A DNA stretch of 64,000 nucleotides. Source: HXMU1420-13 sp963691715 (GTDB lineage Bacteria > Bacteroidota > Rhodothermia > Balneolales > Balneolaceae). Of the stretch, positions 35,864 to 45,380 are shown piece after piece; positions within the stretch are counted from its first letter, which is position 1; each line of letters starts with the position of its first letter. The stretch is from NCBI GenBank assembly GCA_963691715.1, contig OY829281.1:2542001-2606000 (forward strand). The letters run 5' to 3'. Both the position numbers and the translations under genes were made by a program. The notes beneath the pieces are model-generated. The model had not been told where the DNA came from. It did no database searches and saw nothing but the letters and a program-made list of their open reading frames with translations.

Positions 35864-38074
35864 ATGACTTCTACACTCACTGCAGAGGAAATCGCATCAC
35901 TTTCTGATGGGTCGCATGGTGATCCATTTTCGGTTTTAGGGCTTCATAAAACCGTACATTCTGATAAGGACAGACTTGTACTCAGAGCATTTAGACCCGA
36001 GGCGAAGGAAGTTTTTGGAATCATAGGTAAATCAAAACCAATTAAATTGGCTCGATTATCAAATGAAGGTTTGTTTGAATGTGTGTTTCTGCGAAGAAAA
36101 AAAATTGCAGATTATTCTTTAAAAATTACAAGTCATACTGGGGAAGTTTTTGAGATTAAAGATCCATATTCCTATGGCAAAATGATTGATGAGTTTGATT
36201 TACAATTATGGGGGGAAGGAAATCATAAAAAAGCCTATGATTTTATGGGCGCTCACCCAAAAAAAATAGGTGATATTGAAGGCACCCATTTTGTTGTATC
36301 TGCACCAAGCGCAACACGTGTTTCTGTTGTGGGATCATTTAACAATTGGGATGGAAGAATACATCGGATGAGAAAATATCACGAACAAGGGCTCTGGGAA
36401 CTATTTATTCCTAATGTTAGAAATGGAGATGAGTATAAATATGAAATCAAATCCCCATTACAGGATTCTCCATTATTAAAAGCAGATCCTTTTGCTTTTA
36501 ACGCTCAACTTCGTCCAGATACAGCTTCTAAAGTGTTCAATATTGAAGGGTACACATGGGGAGATAGTGACTGGATAAATAATAGAAAGGAAAATCAAGC
36601 CTTAGATCAACCTTTGTCCATTTATGAGATTCATGCAGGTTCATGGAGACGTAAAACAGATGGAACAGAATATTTAAGCTACAAAGAGCTTGCTGATTAT
36701 TTGGTTCCATACATAAAAAATCTAGGTTTTACTCATGTAGAATTATTGCCTATTGCAGAACACCCTTACGATCCATCATGGGGATATCAAATTACAGGAT
36801 ATTATGCTCCAACTAGTAGATTTGGGAATCCTCACGATTTCATGTATTTCGTTGATAAATGTCATAAAGCTGGAATAGGTATTATTGTTGATTGGGTGCC
36901 CGCCCATTTTGCAAAAGATGAGCATGGATTACGCCGATTTGACGGAACAGGTTTGTTCGAGCATGAAGATTCAAGGCAAGGAGAACATAAAGATTGGGGA
37001 ACATGCATTTTTAATTTTGGCAGAACAGAGGTCCATAATTTCCTGATTTCTAACGCACTTTATTGGTGTGATAAATACCATATTGATGGATTAAGAGTAG
37101 ATGCTGTAGCATCTATGTTGTATCTAGATTATTCACGAGAAGAAGGGGAATGGATTCCAAACAAATATGGTGGACGTGAAAATATTGAGGCGATAGACTT
37201 TTTAAGAAAGTTCAACGATGCAATACATGAACATTTTCCAGGCATTATCACTTTTGCTGAAGAATCTACCTCTTGGGGGGGTGTTTCTAGACCAACACAG
37301 ACAGGTGGATTAGGGTTTGATTACAAATGGAATATGGGTTGGATGAACGATACACTAACCTATATTGAAAAAGATCCTATTTATAGAAAATATCATCAAG
37401 GAGAACTTACATTCTCATTAGTTTATGCTTTTAGTGAAAATTTCACTCTACCTTTTTCACACGATGAAGTAGTACATATGAAAAAAGCTATGCTAAGTAA
37501 AATGCCTGGAGATGATTGGCAAAAGTTTGCCAATCTCCGATTACTTTATACGTACATGTATGCACATCCTGGAAAAAAATTACTCTTTATGGGCAGTGAG
37601 TTCGGTCAGTGGTCCGAATGGAACGAATCCCAATCACTCGATTGGCACTTATTAGATTGGGAAAATCATCAAGGTATTCAAAAAATAATAAGCGATTTAA
37701 ATAAACTTCAAAAACAAGAAAAGGCATTACATCAAAGCGATTTTGATTGGAGAGGCTTTGAATGGATTGATTTTAATGACGCAGATCGAAGTATAATTTC
37801 ATTTATCCGAAGAGCTAAAGATCCGTCAGATTTTTTAGTAGTTGTATTAAACTTTACACCAGCTGTATATGAACAATATCAGGTTGGGGTGCCAGAAGCT
37901 GGTGAATATGAAGTTATTATCAATAGCGATTCAGAATTTTATGGTGGTAGTAATGTTGGCGAAATGTCAAAACATGCAAGTTGGGGAGATTGGCAAAATC
38001 AAACTGCTAATCTAACAATAACAATACCTCCCCTAGCTGGAGTAATTCTAAAACCAAAGAAAAATAAGATATGA
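35864..38074 (+). CDS. glgB: 1,4-alpha-glucan branching enzyme
   Basis: Introduces alpha-1,6 branches into glycogen (GH13, 736 aa). N-terminal branching-enzyme domains (GDPFSVLGLHK; VSVVGSFNNWDGRIH) precede the catalytic barrel. The barrel has ELLPIAEHPYDPSWGYQITG, the catalytic Asp in IDGLRVDAVASMLY, the acid Glu in ITFAEESTSWGG, and PFSHDEVVHMK. The start at 35864 (MTSTLTAEEIASLSDGSHGD) is preferred over a GTG at 35819, which lies inside the operator palindrome and upstream of the promoter element. The stop overlaps the malQ ATG by 4 nt, so the pair is translationally coupled. Confidence 0.96.
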   Translation: MTSTLTAEEIASLSDGSHGDPFSVLGLHKTVHSDKDRLVLRAFRPEAKEVFGIIGKSKPIKLARLSNEGLFECVFLRRKKIADYSLKITSHTGEVFEIKDPYSYGKMIDEFDLQLWGEGNHKKAYDFMGAHPKKIGDIEGTHFVVSAPSATRVSVVGSFNNWDGRIHRMRKYHEQGLWELFIPNVRNGDEYKYEIKSPLQDSPLLKADPFAFNAQLRPDTASKVFNIEGYTWGDSDWINNRKENQALDQPLSIYEIHAGSWRRKTDGTEYLSYKELADYLVPYIKNLGFTHVELLPIAEHPYDPSWGYQITGYYAPTSRFGNPHDFMYFVDKCHKAGIGIIVDWVPAHFAKDEHGLRRFDGTGLFEHEDSRQGEHKDWGTCIFNFGRTEVHNFLISNALYWCDKYHIDGLRVDAVASMLYLDYSREEGEWIPNKYGGRENIEAIDFLRKFNDAIHEHFPGIITFAEESTSWGGVSRPTQTGGLGFDYKWNMGWMNDTLTYIEKDPIYRKYHQGELTFSLVYAFSENFTLPFSHDEVVHMKKAMLSKMPGDDWQKFANLRLLYTYMYAHPGKKLLFMGSEFGQWSEWNESQSLDWHLLDWENHQGIQKIISDLNKLQKQEKALHQSDFDWRGFEWIDFNDADRSIISFIRRAKDPSDFLVVVLNFTPAVYEQYQVGVPEAGEYEVIINSDSEFYGGSNVGEMSKHASWGDWQNQTANLTITIPPLAGVILKPKKNKI

Positions 38075-39576
38075 GATTTCCTCGCTCTTGCGGTACACTT
38101 GTTCACCCAACTTCATTTCCAGGAAAATATGGAATAGGTGACTTAGGTTTTGAAGCACGTAACTTTATCGATTTCTTAGAACGAACTCACCAAACTATTT
38201 GGCAAGTCTTACCATTAACACCTACCGGATATGGTAACTCACCCTATGCCAGTTATTCAGCTTTTGCAGGAAATACCTATTTAATAAGCCTTGATATTTT
38301 AGTTGAAAAAGGACTGCTAAAAAAAAATGAAGTAAAAGAGGCTGAGCTTCCATCAGGTCTATCGGTTGATTACGAACTTGCATGTAAAAATAAAGACATA
38401 TTATTCGCGGTAGCGAGTGAACGTTTTTATAAGGGATTAAACAGCGATCAAGAAAAAAACTTTAAAGTATTTAAAAAAGAAAATAAGCATTGGCTTGAAG
38501 ATTATGCTTTATTTCTTGCCTGTGCTCAACATAATGGTATGCAGCCTTGGAATACTTGGGATGAAGATATTGCACAGAGAACACCAGCAGCGATAAAAAA
38601 ATATAAGCGAAAATATAGTGCTGATATTAAGCTAATAAATTGGCTGCAATATGAATTCAGCAATCAATGGAATGCATTGAAAACATATGCAAATGAAAAA
38701 AATATTCGAATTGTTGGTGATATTCCAATTTTCGTTGATCATAATAGTTCAGATGTTTGGGCTAACCCACATTATTTTGCGGTAGATGAAAAAGGAAATC
38801 GGCTACAGATTGCGGGTGTACCACCAGATTATTTTAGCGAGACAGGCCAACTTTGGGGAAACCCACAGTATAACTGGGAAGAATTAGAAAAAGACGGTTT
38901 CTCATGGTGGGTTGATCGGTTTAAACACATGTTTAATCAGTGTGATGCTATTCGAGTTGATCATTTTAGAGGATTTGACGCTTATTGGGAAGTAGACGCA
39001 AACGAAACCACTGCAATAAATGGTACTTGGGTAAGTGGGCCGGGAGAGAAATTATTTGATAAAATATTAGAAGAATGTGGGGAACTACCAATTATTGCTG
39101 AAGATTTGGGTTTTGTTACTGAAGGAGTTGAACAGCTCCGTGACAAATATGCTTTCCCAGGTATGAAGATCATTCAATTTGCTTTCGATTCGAATTCAAC
39201 GAATAGTTTTTTGCCTCATAATTACCCTCAAAATTGTGTAGCTTACTCAGGAACACACGATAATGACACTTCGTTAGGTTGGTATAATACTGCCCCAGAA
39301 AAAGAAAAGCATAATGCCAGAGTTTACTCCCGTTCGGATGGTTACACAATAAATTGGGAATTTATCCGATTAGGGGTGCTTTCCGTTGCAGATCAAGCTA
39401 TCTTTCCTCTACAGGATTTTATGAACTTAGATGGCAATCACCGAATGAATTACCCGGGAACATCATCAGGAAATTGGCTGTGGAGATACACTGCAGATAT
39501 GTTAAGTAAAATCGACGAACATAAAATTATTTCACTTATAGAATTAGGAAATAGGAAGTTTAGCTCAAAAAGCTAA
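38071..39576 (+). CDS. malQ: 4-alpha-glucanotransferase (amylomaltase)
   Basis: A GH77 enzyme that disproportionates maltodextrins, 501 residues. The diagnostic blocks are TSFPGKYGIGDLG, TPTGYGNSPYASYSAFAGN, GDIPIFVDHNSSDVWANP, AGVPPDYFSETGQLWGNP, the nucleophile region IRVDHFRGFDAYW, the acid Glu in PIIAEDLGFVT, and SGTHDNDTSLGW. All catalytic residues are visible. It overlaps glgB by four bases (ATGA). Paired with GlgB it would adjust branch-chain lengths, and with GlgP it feeds dextrin breakdown. A 55-nt gap separates it from comA. Confidence 0.96.
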   Translation: MRFPRSCGTLVHPTSFPGKYGIGDLGFEARNFIDFLERTHQTIWQVLPLTPTGYGNSPYASYSAFAGNTYLISLDILVEKGLLKKNEVKEAELPSGLSVDYELACKNKDILFAVASERFYKGLNSDQEKNFKVFKKENKHWLEDYALFLACAQHNGMQPWNTWDEDIAQRTPAAIKKYKRKYSADIKLINWLQYEFSNQWNALKTYANEKNIRIVGDIPIFVDHNSSDVWANPHYFAVDEKGNRLQIAGVPPDYFSETGQLWGNPQYNWEELEKDGFSWWVDRFKHMFNQCDAIRVDHFRGFDAYWEVDANETTAINGTWVSGPGEKLFDKILEECGELPIIAEDLGFVTEGVEQLRDKYAFPGMKIIQFAFDSNSTNSFLPHNYPQNCVAYSGTHDNDTSLGWYNTAPEKEKHNARVYSRSDGYTINWEFIRLGVLSVADQAIFPLQDFMNLDGNHRMNYPGTSSGNWLWRYTADMLSKIDEHKIISLIELGNRKFSSKS

Positions 39577-39631
39577 TCCTTTATAAAAATTTAGTTTTTA
39601 AGTATATTACAAGCTTTGAAAATTTAGTCAT

Positions 39632-40450
39632 ATGCCTTTTTCACTTAATAATCTACCAAATAGGACACAAAAACCCAGAACCAATGGTATAACCTTAGTC
39701 TTGGATAAAGGTTACAGTATTCGACAAACTGAGGATTTCATGGATGTATGCTCAGATTATGTTGATGTTGTTAAGTTGGGATGGGGTACATCTTATGTCA
39801 CACCAAAACTAGAAGACAAATTATCAGTTTACAGAGAAGCTGGAATACCTGTGTATTTTGGGGGCACATTGTTCGAGGCTTATTTATTACGAAACCAATT
39901 AGATGCGTATATAAAACTGTTAAACAAATATAATATCGAATGCCTTGAAGTTTCGAATGGAACGATTTGGATTTCTGATGAAAAAAAACAAAAGATTATA
40001 AAAGACTTAAGTAAAGATTTTAAAGTCCTTTCTGAAGTAGGTTCAAAAAATCCAAACGAAATAATACCACCTTACAAATGGGTAAAAGTTATTGAGAAAG
40101 AGCTTGAGGCTGGGGCATATAAAGTAATTTGTGAAGCCAGAGAGAGTGGTACTGTAGGCGTTTTTAGACCAAATGGCGAGGTACGATCAGGTCTCATTGA
40201 AGAAATAACCGATCAAATACCTGTTGAAAACCTGATATTCGAAGCACCTAAAAAGGAACAACAAGTTTGGTTTATTAGAAAATATGGTAGTAACGTAAAT
40301 CTCGGTAATATTCAACCCGAAGAAGTTATTCCCTTGGAAACACTCCGTTTAGGTTTACGAAGTGATACATTAATGGACTTTTATTCACTGGATGAGAACA
40401 GTGAACTTGATCAAGTAATAAAAGAGAACTCAATCTCTAATAAAGAGTAA
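39632..40450 (+). CDS. comA: ComA-family (phosphosulfolactate synthase-like) protein
   Basis: A TIM-barrel protein of 272 residues in the phosphosulfolactate synthase family, which joins sulfite to phosphoenolpyruvate. Family segments include GITLVLDKGYSIRQ, VDVVKLGWGTSYV, PVYFGGTLFEAYLLR, IECLEVSNGTIWI, KVLSEVGSKNP, VICEARESGTVGVF and LIFEAPKKEQQVWFI. In archaea ComA starts coenzyme M synthesis. In this group it could supply sulfolactate/cysteate for sulfonolipids (inference). ComB/ComC-like genes are not adjacent. It is sandwiched between glycogen genes, 55 nt after malQ and 9 nt before a glycogen-synthase-like half protein. Confidence 0.88.
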   Translation: MPFSLNNLPNRTQKPRTNGITLVLDKGYSIRQTEDFMDVCSDYVDVVKLGWGTSYVTPKLEDKLSVYREAGIPVYFGGTLFEAYLLRNQLDAYIKLLNKYNIECLEVSNGTIWISDEKKQKIIKDLSKDFKVLSEVGSKNPNEIIPPYKWVKVIEKELEAGAYKVICEARESGTVGVFRPNGEVRSGLIEEITDQIPVENLIFEAPKKEQQVWFIRKYGSNVNLGNIQPEEVIPLETLRLGLRSDTLMDFYSLDENSELDQVIKENSISNKE

Positions 40451-40459
40451 CTATTATTT

Positions 40460-41257
40460 ATGAAAATATTATACGCGGCGGCTGAAATTTCACCCTTTGC
40501 AAGAATGACCTATACCGCCGATTTGTTGCGATTTTTACCCGCATCACTTCAAGATAAAGGTTTTGAAATACGCATTCTTTTACCTAAATATGGTACCATA
40601 AACGATAGAAGAAATAGGCTACACGAAGTAATTCGCCTATCTGGTATCGAAGTAGAGGTTGGTGATAACCTTGAAAGCATGAAAATTAAAGTGGCTAGTA
40701 TTCCAAATGCTAAGCTCCAGGTTTATTTTTTAGATAATGATACCTATTTCAAAAGAAAAGGGATGTTTATAGATCCAAAAACTGAGAAATTTTATCCTGA
40801 TAACGCTGAAAGACTTGCCTTCTACAATAAAGGAGTGCTTGAAACAGTTATGAAGCTCGGCTGGCAACCAGATATCATTCATTGTCATGATTGGCCTGCT
40901 GGATTAATTCCATTGTTAATGAAAACAAAATATAAGGACGCTGAAATTTTTAAGAATACTCAAATTGTATACAATTTGCACCACCCTGAGAATGAAGGTC
41001 ATGGTGATACTGCGAAAATTCTTGAATTATTAGGCTTACCAGATGATGTTGATATTAACAAGTTGACGGAGAATGGTAAGGTAGATTTACTGAAACTTGG
41101 TTTGATGTACAGCGATCATGTTGTAACCGGTAATTATCTACGCGATGAATTTGATGATCTTTTCAATGATCTTGGAATAGTACCTAAACAAATTCAAGGT
41201 TCTCCAGAGGATGTATCCAATAAATTTTCAGACTATTATAGGTTGATAGCTGATTAA
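40460..41257 (+). CDS. GT5-like N-terminal half protein (glycogen/starch synthase-like)
   Basis: 265 residues matching only the N-terminal Rossmann domain of glycogen/starch synthases: ILYAAAEISPFA at the start, IRILLPKYGTIND, PDNAERLAFYNKGVLE, GWQPDIIHCHDWPAGLIPLL and TQIVYNLHHPENEG. The ADP-glucose-binding KxGG motif expected after SPFA is replaced by RMTY. The whole C-terminal sugar-nucleotide domain is missing. Short proteins of this kind occur in Bacteroidota, often next to a DUF4270 gene as here. Classical catalysis is unlikely; a primer-binding, regulatory or different transferase role is possible. The frame is intact and co-linear with comA (9 nt) and the lipoprotein (23 nt). Confidence 0.85.
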   Translation: MKILYAAAEISPFARMTYTADLLRFLPASLQDKGFEIRILLPKYGTINDRRNRLHEVIRLSGIEVEVGDNLESMKIKVASIPNAKLQVYFLDNDTYFKRKGMFIDPKTEKFYPDNAERLAFYNKGVLETVMKLGWQPDIIHCHDWPAGLIPLLMKTKYKDAEIFKNTQIVYNLHHPENEGHGDTAKILELLGLPDDVDINKLTENGKVDLLKLGLMYSDHVVTGNYLRDEFDDLFNDLGIVPKQIQGSPEDVSNKFSDYYRLIAD

Positions 41258-41280
41258 AAATAACCATCAAGATTTAATTA

Positions 41281-42531
41281 ATGTTCAAAAATTTAAGAGC
41301 TACAAAAGTAAGGCGGCTCATTCTATATTTTTCGTTTCCACTCTTATTTCTTACCTGTAAAGAAAACGGTTCGGTAGGGGCAGGATTTATAGATGAATCA
41401 AAAGTTAAGATAGATACAGTCTTAGTCTCTGAACTACCTTTAGAGAATACTGATCCTTTATTAGGTAGATTAATTAACTCACCTTTAGGAACATTCAATG
41501 ATCCTTTGTTTGGAGATATACATGCAGTAAGTTTTTTTAAGCCAAGTATAATTCAAGGGGAATCTGGCGATTTGCCTATTGATGCTATTGCCGTTATGAG
41601 GCTAGATGTTGACATAGAAATCATAGATAAAAGGCGAACGGTTAAAGTTTATGGCAACCAAACTAGTAATGGAAGCTATAAAGTCTATAGAATAGGAAGT
41701 GAGTGGCGGGGCACAGCGTTTAAAATGAGTGACGAAATTGATATCAAAGACCAGTCGTCTGGTCCTGTTTTTGAGGCAGAAATTGGTGAATTTAATTACT
41801 CAGATATTGATACCACAGGATTTGTTGAATTTGAATTGGATGGAGCCTGGAAGACAGATTTTATACAATTCTACAACAGTGATGAAGTGGACAGGGATTC
41901 TACTTATAGGTTTGAAGATTTTGGATTAGTTATAGTACCAGAAGATGACGTTGATAAAGTTATTTATACGAGATTTAGTACATCCAGACTGTTATTGATT
42001 GACGAATTAGAGCAAGACACGACTACAAATGTGATGCTAGACTGGGCTTATGACATTGATATTAGCAATGGAAACTCACCTGAAACCAATCTTACTCTTT
42101 CTAATACCTTCACACCTTTTATGAATTTTGATTTAACACCTATAGCTACTCAAATAACAAATAATAATATTATTCGAGCAGAATTAGTGCTTACTCCTGA
42201 TTCTACAACCATTTCAACAAGTCTACTCGATAACCAAAAAAGAACAGAGAATCCCCCATTTAGAGTACAACTCGGGCCATCAAATGATATAGCCTATGAT
42301 TTAGGCTTTAATACTACAAACTCCAAAGGTATCCTTACTGATGGAATATATAAATTCGACCTTACAGGTCTAGTTAACGCTTATTTGTTTGGCGATACTG
42401 ATATCTCAGAAATCTATTTATATGCCGGACAAAACCAAGGATATCTTGGATTCAATACTTTTTTTGGTTTTGATGCAGATGAAACAGCAGTACCAAAAGT
42501 GCTAGTTTATTATCTTGAAGGGGCAGAATAA
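41281..42531 (+). CDS. DUF4270-family outer-membrane lipoprotein
   Basis: A 416-residue predicted lipoprotein (RLILYFSFPLLFLTCKENG, Cys after LT). The opening of the mature part is typical of DUF4270: VGAGFIDESKVKIDTVLVSE and LINSPLGTFNDPLFGDIHA. The rest is beta-rich. Function is unknown; the family is confined to the Bacteroidota-related phyla and often lies beside the half-length GT5 protein found just upstream. It overlaps the next barrel gene by one base (ATAATG), implying a coupled surface pair. The signal peptide is preceded by a basic stretch (RATKVRR). Confidence 0.85.
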   Translation: MFKNLRATKVRRLILYFSFPLLFLTCKENGSVGAGFIDESKVKIDTVLVSELPLENTDPLLGRLINSPLGTFNDPLFGDIHAVSFFKPSIIQGESGDLPIDAIAVMRLDVDIEIIDKRRTVKVYGNQTSNGSYKVYRIGSEWRGTAFKMSDEIDIKDQSSGPVFEAEIGEFNYSDIDTTGFVEFELDGAWKTDFIQFYNSDEVDRDSTYRFEDFGLVIVPEDDVDKVIYTRFSTSRLLLIDELEQDTTTNVMLDWAYDIDISNGNSPETNLTLSNTFTPFMNFDLTPIATQITNNNIIRAELVLTPDSTTISTSLLDNQKRTENPPFRVQLGPSNDIAYDLGFNTTNSKGILTDGIYKFDLTGLVNAYLFGDTDISEIYLYAGQNQGYLGFNTFFGFDADETAVPKVLVYYLEGAE

Positions 42532-43832
42532 TGAAATTTTTTAAACTTCTTATTTCAATTACGGTAGTAATTTTTTCTGCTACAACTATCCTTGCACAAA
42601 CTGGAAATTCTGCAGAAGCAAGAGGAGGATCCGTATATTCTGCAATCGGGGTGGGCTTTCCTGTCGATAATACTTCATCTGGATTATTGTCACAAGGTAT
42701 TTTAGGAGTCACGAATATTAATAGAGAAACAAGTAGTTTGGCTAATCCTGGTCTTTGGGCAGAAAATTATTATACACAAGCAGGAACCGGTATACAGCTA
42801 ACAAGATCAAATGTAGAAAGCATTTCCGCAAATGGAACTAATGTTAATTTACAGACGGGGTATATTCATCTCCTGTTACCTGTAAAGCCAGGAAAAATTG
42901 GTTTATCTGTTGGTTTATATCCAGTAACTAGAGCTAATTACAAGTCTGTTAATACTAATTCTTTCCAAAATACAACTATTAGTAGCATAGAATATGATAA
43001 TGAGATACAAAGTTTTGGTGGAATTAATAAGTTTGAAGTTGGAATTGGTTTTAAGCTAGGAAAATATTTTTCTTTCGGTTATGCACCGTCAGTTGCATTT
43101 TTTACTCTTAAAAATTCCGAAGCATTTAGTTTTAACGAAATTGGATATCTAGACCATAATCAGGAAATTGATTATAGTGGAGCCTCATTTGCTCAAAGAT
43201 TTGGTATTGCAGGTACTTTCTTAAACTTATTTTCTAATGAAGACAGATTATCAATAGGTGGTAGCATCAATCTATCTTATTCTTTAGATGTTAGCAGAGA
43301 ATTTACATCCATCAAAAGTATTGAGGGTTTTTTACAAGAAGTAAAACTTAATGACGGGATTGAGGAAAAAGGACAGGTGACAATGCCATTCGAAGCTTCA
43401 TTCGGAGTTGGATATGCTCCAAGCTCAATCACTAACTTTTCCATAGAAGGACAAATACAAAATTGGAGTGGATACGAAAACGAATTAGACCGATCGTCTG
43501 AGGGACTTATGAATGATCGCTTTAAGATTGGAGTTGGAGGCCAGTATCATCCACATAGACAAAACATAGGAACTTTCTTATCGGGATTTAAATATTCTGC
43601 TGGGGTATCGTATGACTCTGGACATCTAAACATTTCAGGGGAAGATATTCAAACGTTATGGATAAATGCTGGTATTGGGATTCCCTCAAAGATAGCATCA
43701 TTTATTGATCTAAGTGTTCAATATGGAATAAGAGGTAAGGCAGAAAATAACTTATTTGAAGAAAGAATATGGGCACTGGGTTTTTCTGTGAATCTTACGG
43801 AGTTAATGTTTGTTAGGCCTAAACTAAGATAA
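42531..43832 (+). CDS. Outer-membrane beta-barrel protein
   Basis: A 433-residue protein with signal peptide (FFKLLISITVVIFSATTILAQ). The mature N-terminus resembles FadL/PorV-like barrels (ARGGSVYSAIGVGFPVDNTS; SSLANPGLWAENYYTQAG). Alternating amphipathic strands run to the C-terminal WALGFSVNLTELMFV region. It is coupled by a one-base overlap to the DUF4270 lipoprotein gene, so the two probably act together at the outer membrane. The ligand is unknown. Confidence 0.8.
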   Translation: MKFFKLLISITVVIFSATTILAQTGNSAEARGGSVYSAIGVGFPVDNTSSGLLSQGILGVTNINRETSSLANPGLWAENYYTQAGTGIQLTRSNVESISANGTNVNLQTGYIHLLLPVKPGKIGLSVGLYPVTRANYKSVNTNSFQNTTISSIEYDNEIQSFGGINKFEVGIGFKLGKYFSFGYAPSVAFFTLKNSEAFSFNEIGYLDHNQEIDYSGASFAQRFGIAGTFLNLFSNEDRLSIGGSINLSYSLDVSREFTSIKSIEGFLQEVKLNDGIEEKGQVTMPFEASFGVGYAPSSITNFSIEGQIQNWSGYENELDRSSEGLMNDRFKIGVGGQYHPHRQNIGTFLSGFKYSAGVSYDSGHLNISGEDIQTLWINAGIGIPSKIASFIDLSVQYGIRGKAENNLFEERIWALGFSVNLTELMFVRPKLR

Positions 43833-43899
43833 TTTTAAAAAATAATAATAAAATCTCCACGAGAGTTAATACATTGAATTAACAAATAAAACCAAAGCA

Positions 43900-45228
43900 A
43901 TGAAACTGTTTACAATATTAGGGATTATGTTAATTGGAGCCTCGGGTTTGAAGGCTCAAGATTGTAATCCAAGTCCACCTCAAGGAATGCAAGAAATTGC
44001 AGCTTATTCCATATTCCAAGGGAATTATTCAAATGGTGATTATCCATTTGCCTTAAAATATGGGCGCTGGATGCTATGCAAAAAGCCAACAGAAATTGAA
44101 GGTATTCCCTCTGGTCGTTTTAAGCTTTCTTCTCAGTACAATAAATTTATTCGCATATATACAGAAATTGGATTGTCCAAAAGCGATCCAAGCGAAAGAG
44201 AAGCTCACTTAGACACTGCACAAATTTTATTCCAAGATTTATTGGATAATTTCGAAAATGTAGATAAGTATGAAACATTGCAGAGAAGAGGTCGATTTTA
44301 CTTAGAAAATTATAACTATGTTAAGGACGGTCTACAAAAGGCGTATGCAGATTTTGAATCTATGTTTGAATTAGATCCAGAAAAAACAACTTCACTTGCT
44401 GATGGTTATTATATTCGTGTAATGGTAGACAATATGTCGCGTAATGACGCGCGTAAAGATGAAGTTATTAAAGTAATTGATACCGCAACACCATATGCTA
44501 CAACAGCCATATTAACTTTCTTTGATGAAACATTAGATGGATTATTTAATACCCCAGAGGAAAGAATTACTTATTGCAGTGAGAATCTGGAAGAAAATCC
44601 TAATTCACTAGCCGACTTACAATGTTTAGCGGATGCATACCAATCGTTGAACATGCAGTCTGAATTAGTTGAGATCTTAAGAAAAATTCATCAACTAAAC
44701 CCAACTTTTGAAAGTGCTCTAAAACTAGCTGATGTTGAGCAAGGAAATGCGAAGTATGGCGAAGCTGAAAAGCTTTATATCGAAGCATTAGAGAAAGCTC
44801 CTACTGATAAAGATAAAAAAGAGATAAATATCGATTTAGCAGATGTTAACATTAGTATGGAAAATCTTGAACTTGCTAAGAAGTATATTCTAAAAGCCTT
44901 AGATATTGATAAATCATATGGATTAGCCTACATAAAAATGGCTACAATTTACTCACAAGCTATAACCAGTTGTACAGAGCAAAGAGATTTAGAACCATTT
45001 GATAGAGTAGTATATTGGGTAGTAATTGATTATTTAAATAAAGCAAAATCTGTTGACCAGTCTGTAAAAAATACTGTTGACTCTCAATTACCATCATATG
45101 AGGCTGTGCAGCCATCTACTCAGGACAAGTTTTTTGACTTAAGTTACACTGACGGTCAAAAAGTTAGTGTTAACGCATCCTTAAATGAATGCTACAGTTG
45201 GATAAACGAAACAACAACCGTTAGATAG
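43900..45228 (+). CDS. Exported TPR-repeat protein
   Basis: A 442-residue protein with signal peptide (KLFTILGIMLIGASGLKAQ) and TPR-type repeats. The repeats are clearest at about residues 225-340 (LADLQCLADAYQSLNMQSEL; YGEAEKLYIEALEKAPTDKD; LELAKKYILKALDIDKSYGL). A C-terminal region of about 90 residues contains paired cysteines. It is likely a periplasmic scaffold. It lies 67 nt after the barrel gene and closes the glgB-to-TPR run, because an intrinsic terminator follows at 45272. Confidence 0.85.
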   Translation: MKLFTILGIMLIGASGLKAQDCNPSPPQGMQEIAAYSIFQGNYSNGDYPFALKYGRWMLCKKPTEIEGIPSGRFKLSSQYNKFIRIYTEIGLSKSDPSEREAHLDTAQILFQDLLDNFENVDKYETLQRRGRFYLENYNYVKDGLQKAYADFESMFELDPEKTTSLADGYYIRVMVDNMSRNDARKDEVIKVIDTATPYATTAILTFFDETLDGLFNTPEERITYCSENLEENPNSLADLQCLADAYQSLNMQSELVEILRKIHQLNPTFESALKLADVEQGNAKYGEAEKLYIEALEKAPTDKDKKEINIDLADVNISMENLELAKKYILKALDIDKSYGLAYIKMATIYSQAITSCTEQRDLEPFDRVVYWVVIDYLNKAKSVDQSVKNTVDSQLPSYEAVQPSTQDKFFDLSYTDGQKVSVNASLNECYSWINETTTVR

Positions 45229-45271
45229 TTTGCTATCAATTAAAACATTTGTATCTTTTCTCATCTTCTAG

Positions 45272-45301
45272 AAGGGTGTGACAATCAAGAGCACCCTTTT
45301 T
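45272..45301 (+). terminator. Intrinsic terminator after the TPR gene
   Basis: AAGGGTG (45272-45278) pairs with CACCCTT (45292-45298), with a 13-nt loop and a run of five T to 45301. It lies 43 nt after the TPR gene stop and upstream of rho. It is the clearest intrinsic terminator I found in the window. Confidence 0.75.
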
Positions 45302-45380
45302 CGCTCTCCTATTTAAATACCAAAGTACTGTTGACAACTGCTTTCCCAATTAGGAGACTTGAAATTTGATTTACCAATAA

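Noticed and set aside
40460..41257. glgA pseudogene (truncated)
   Set aside because: The frame is clean with a normal stop and conserved-looking context; half-length GT5 proteins are a recurrent form in this group, so it is not treated as decay.
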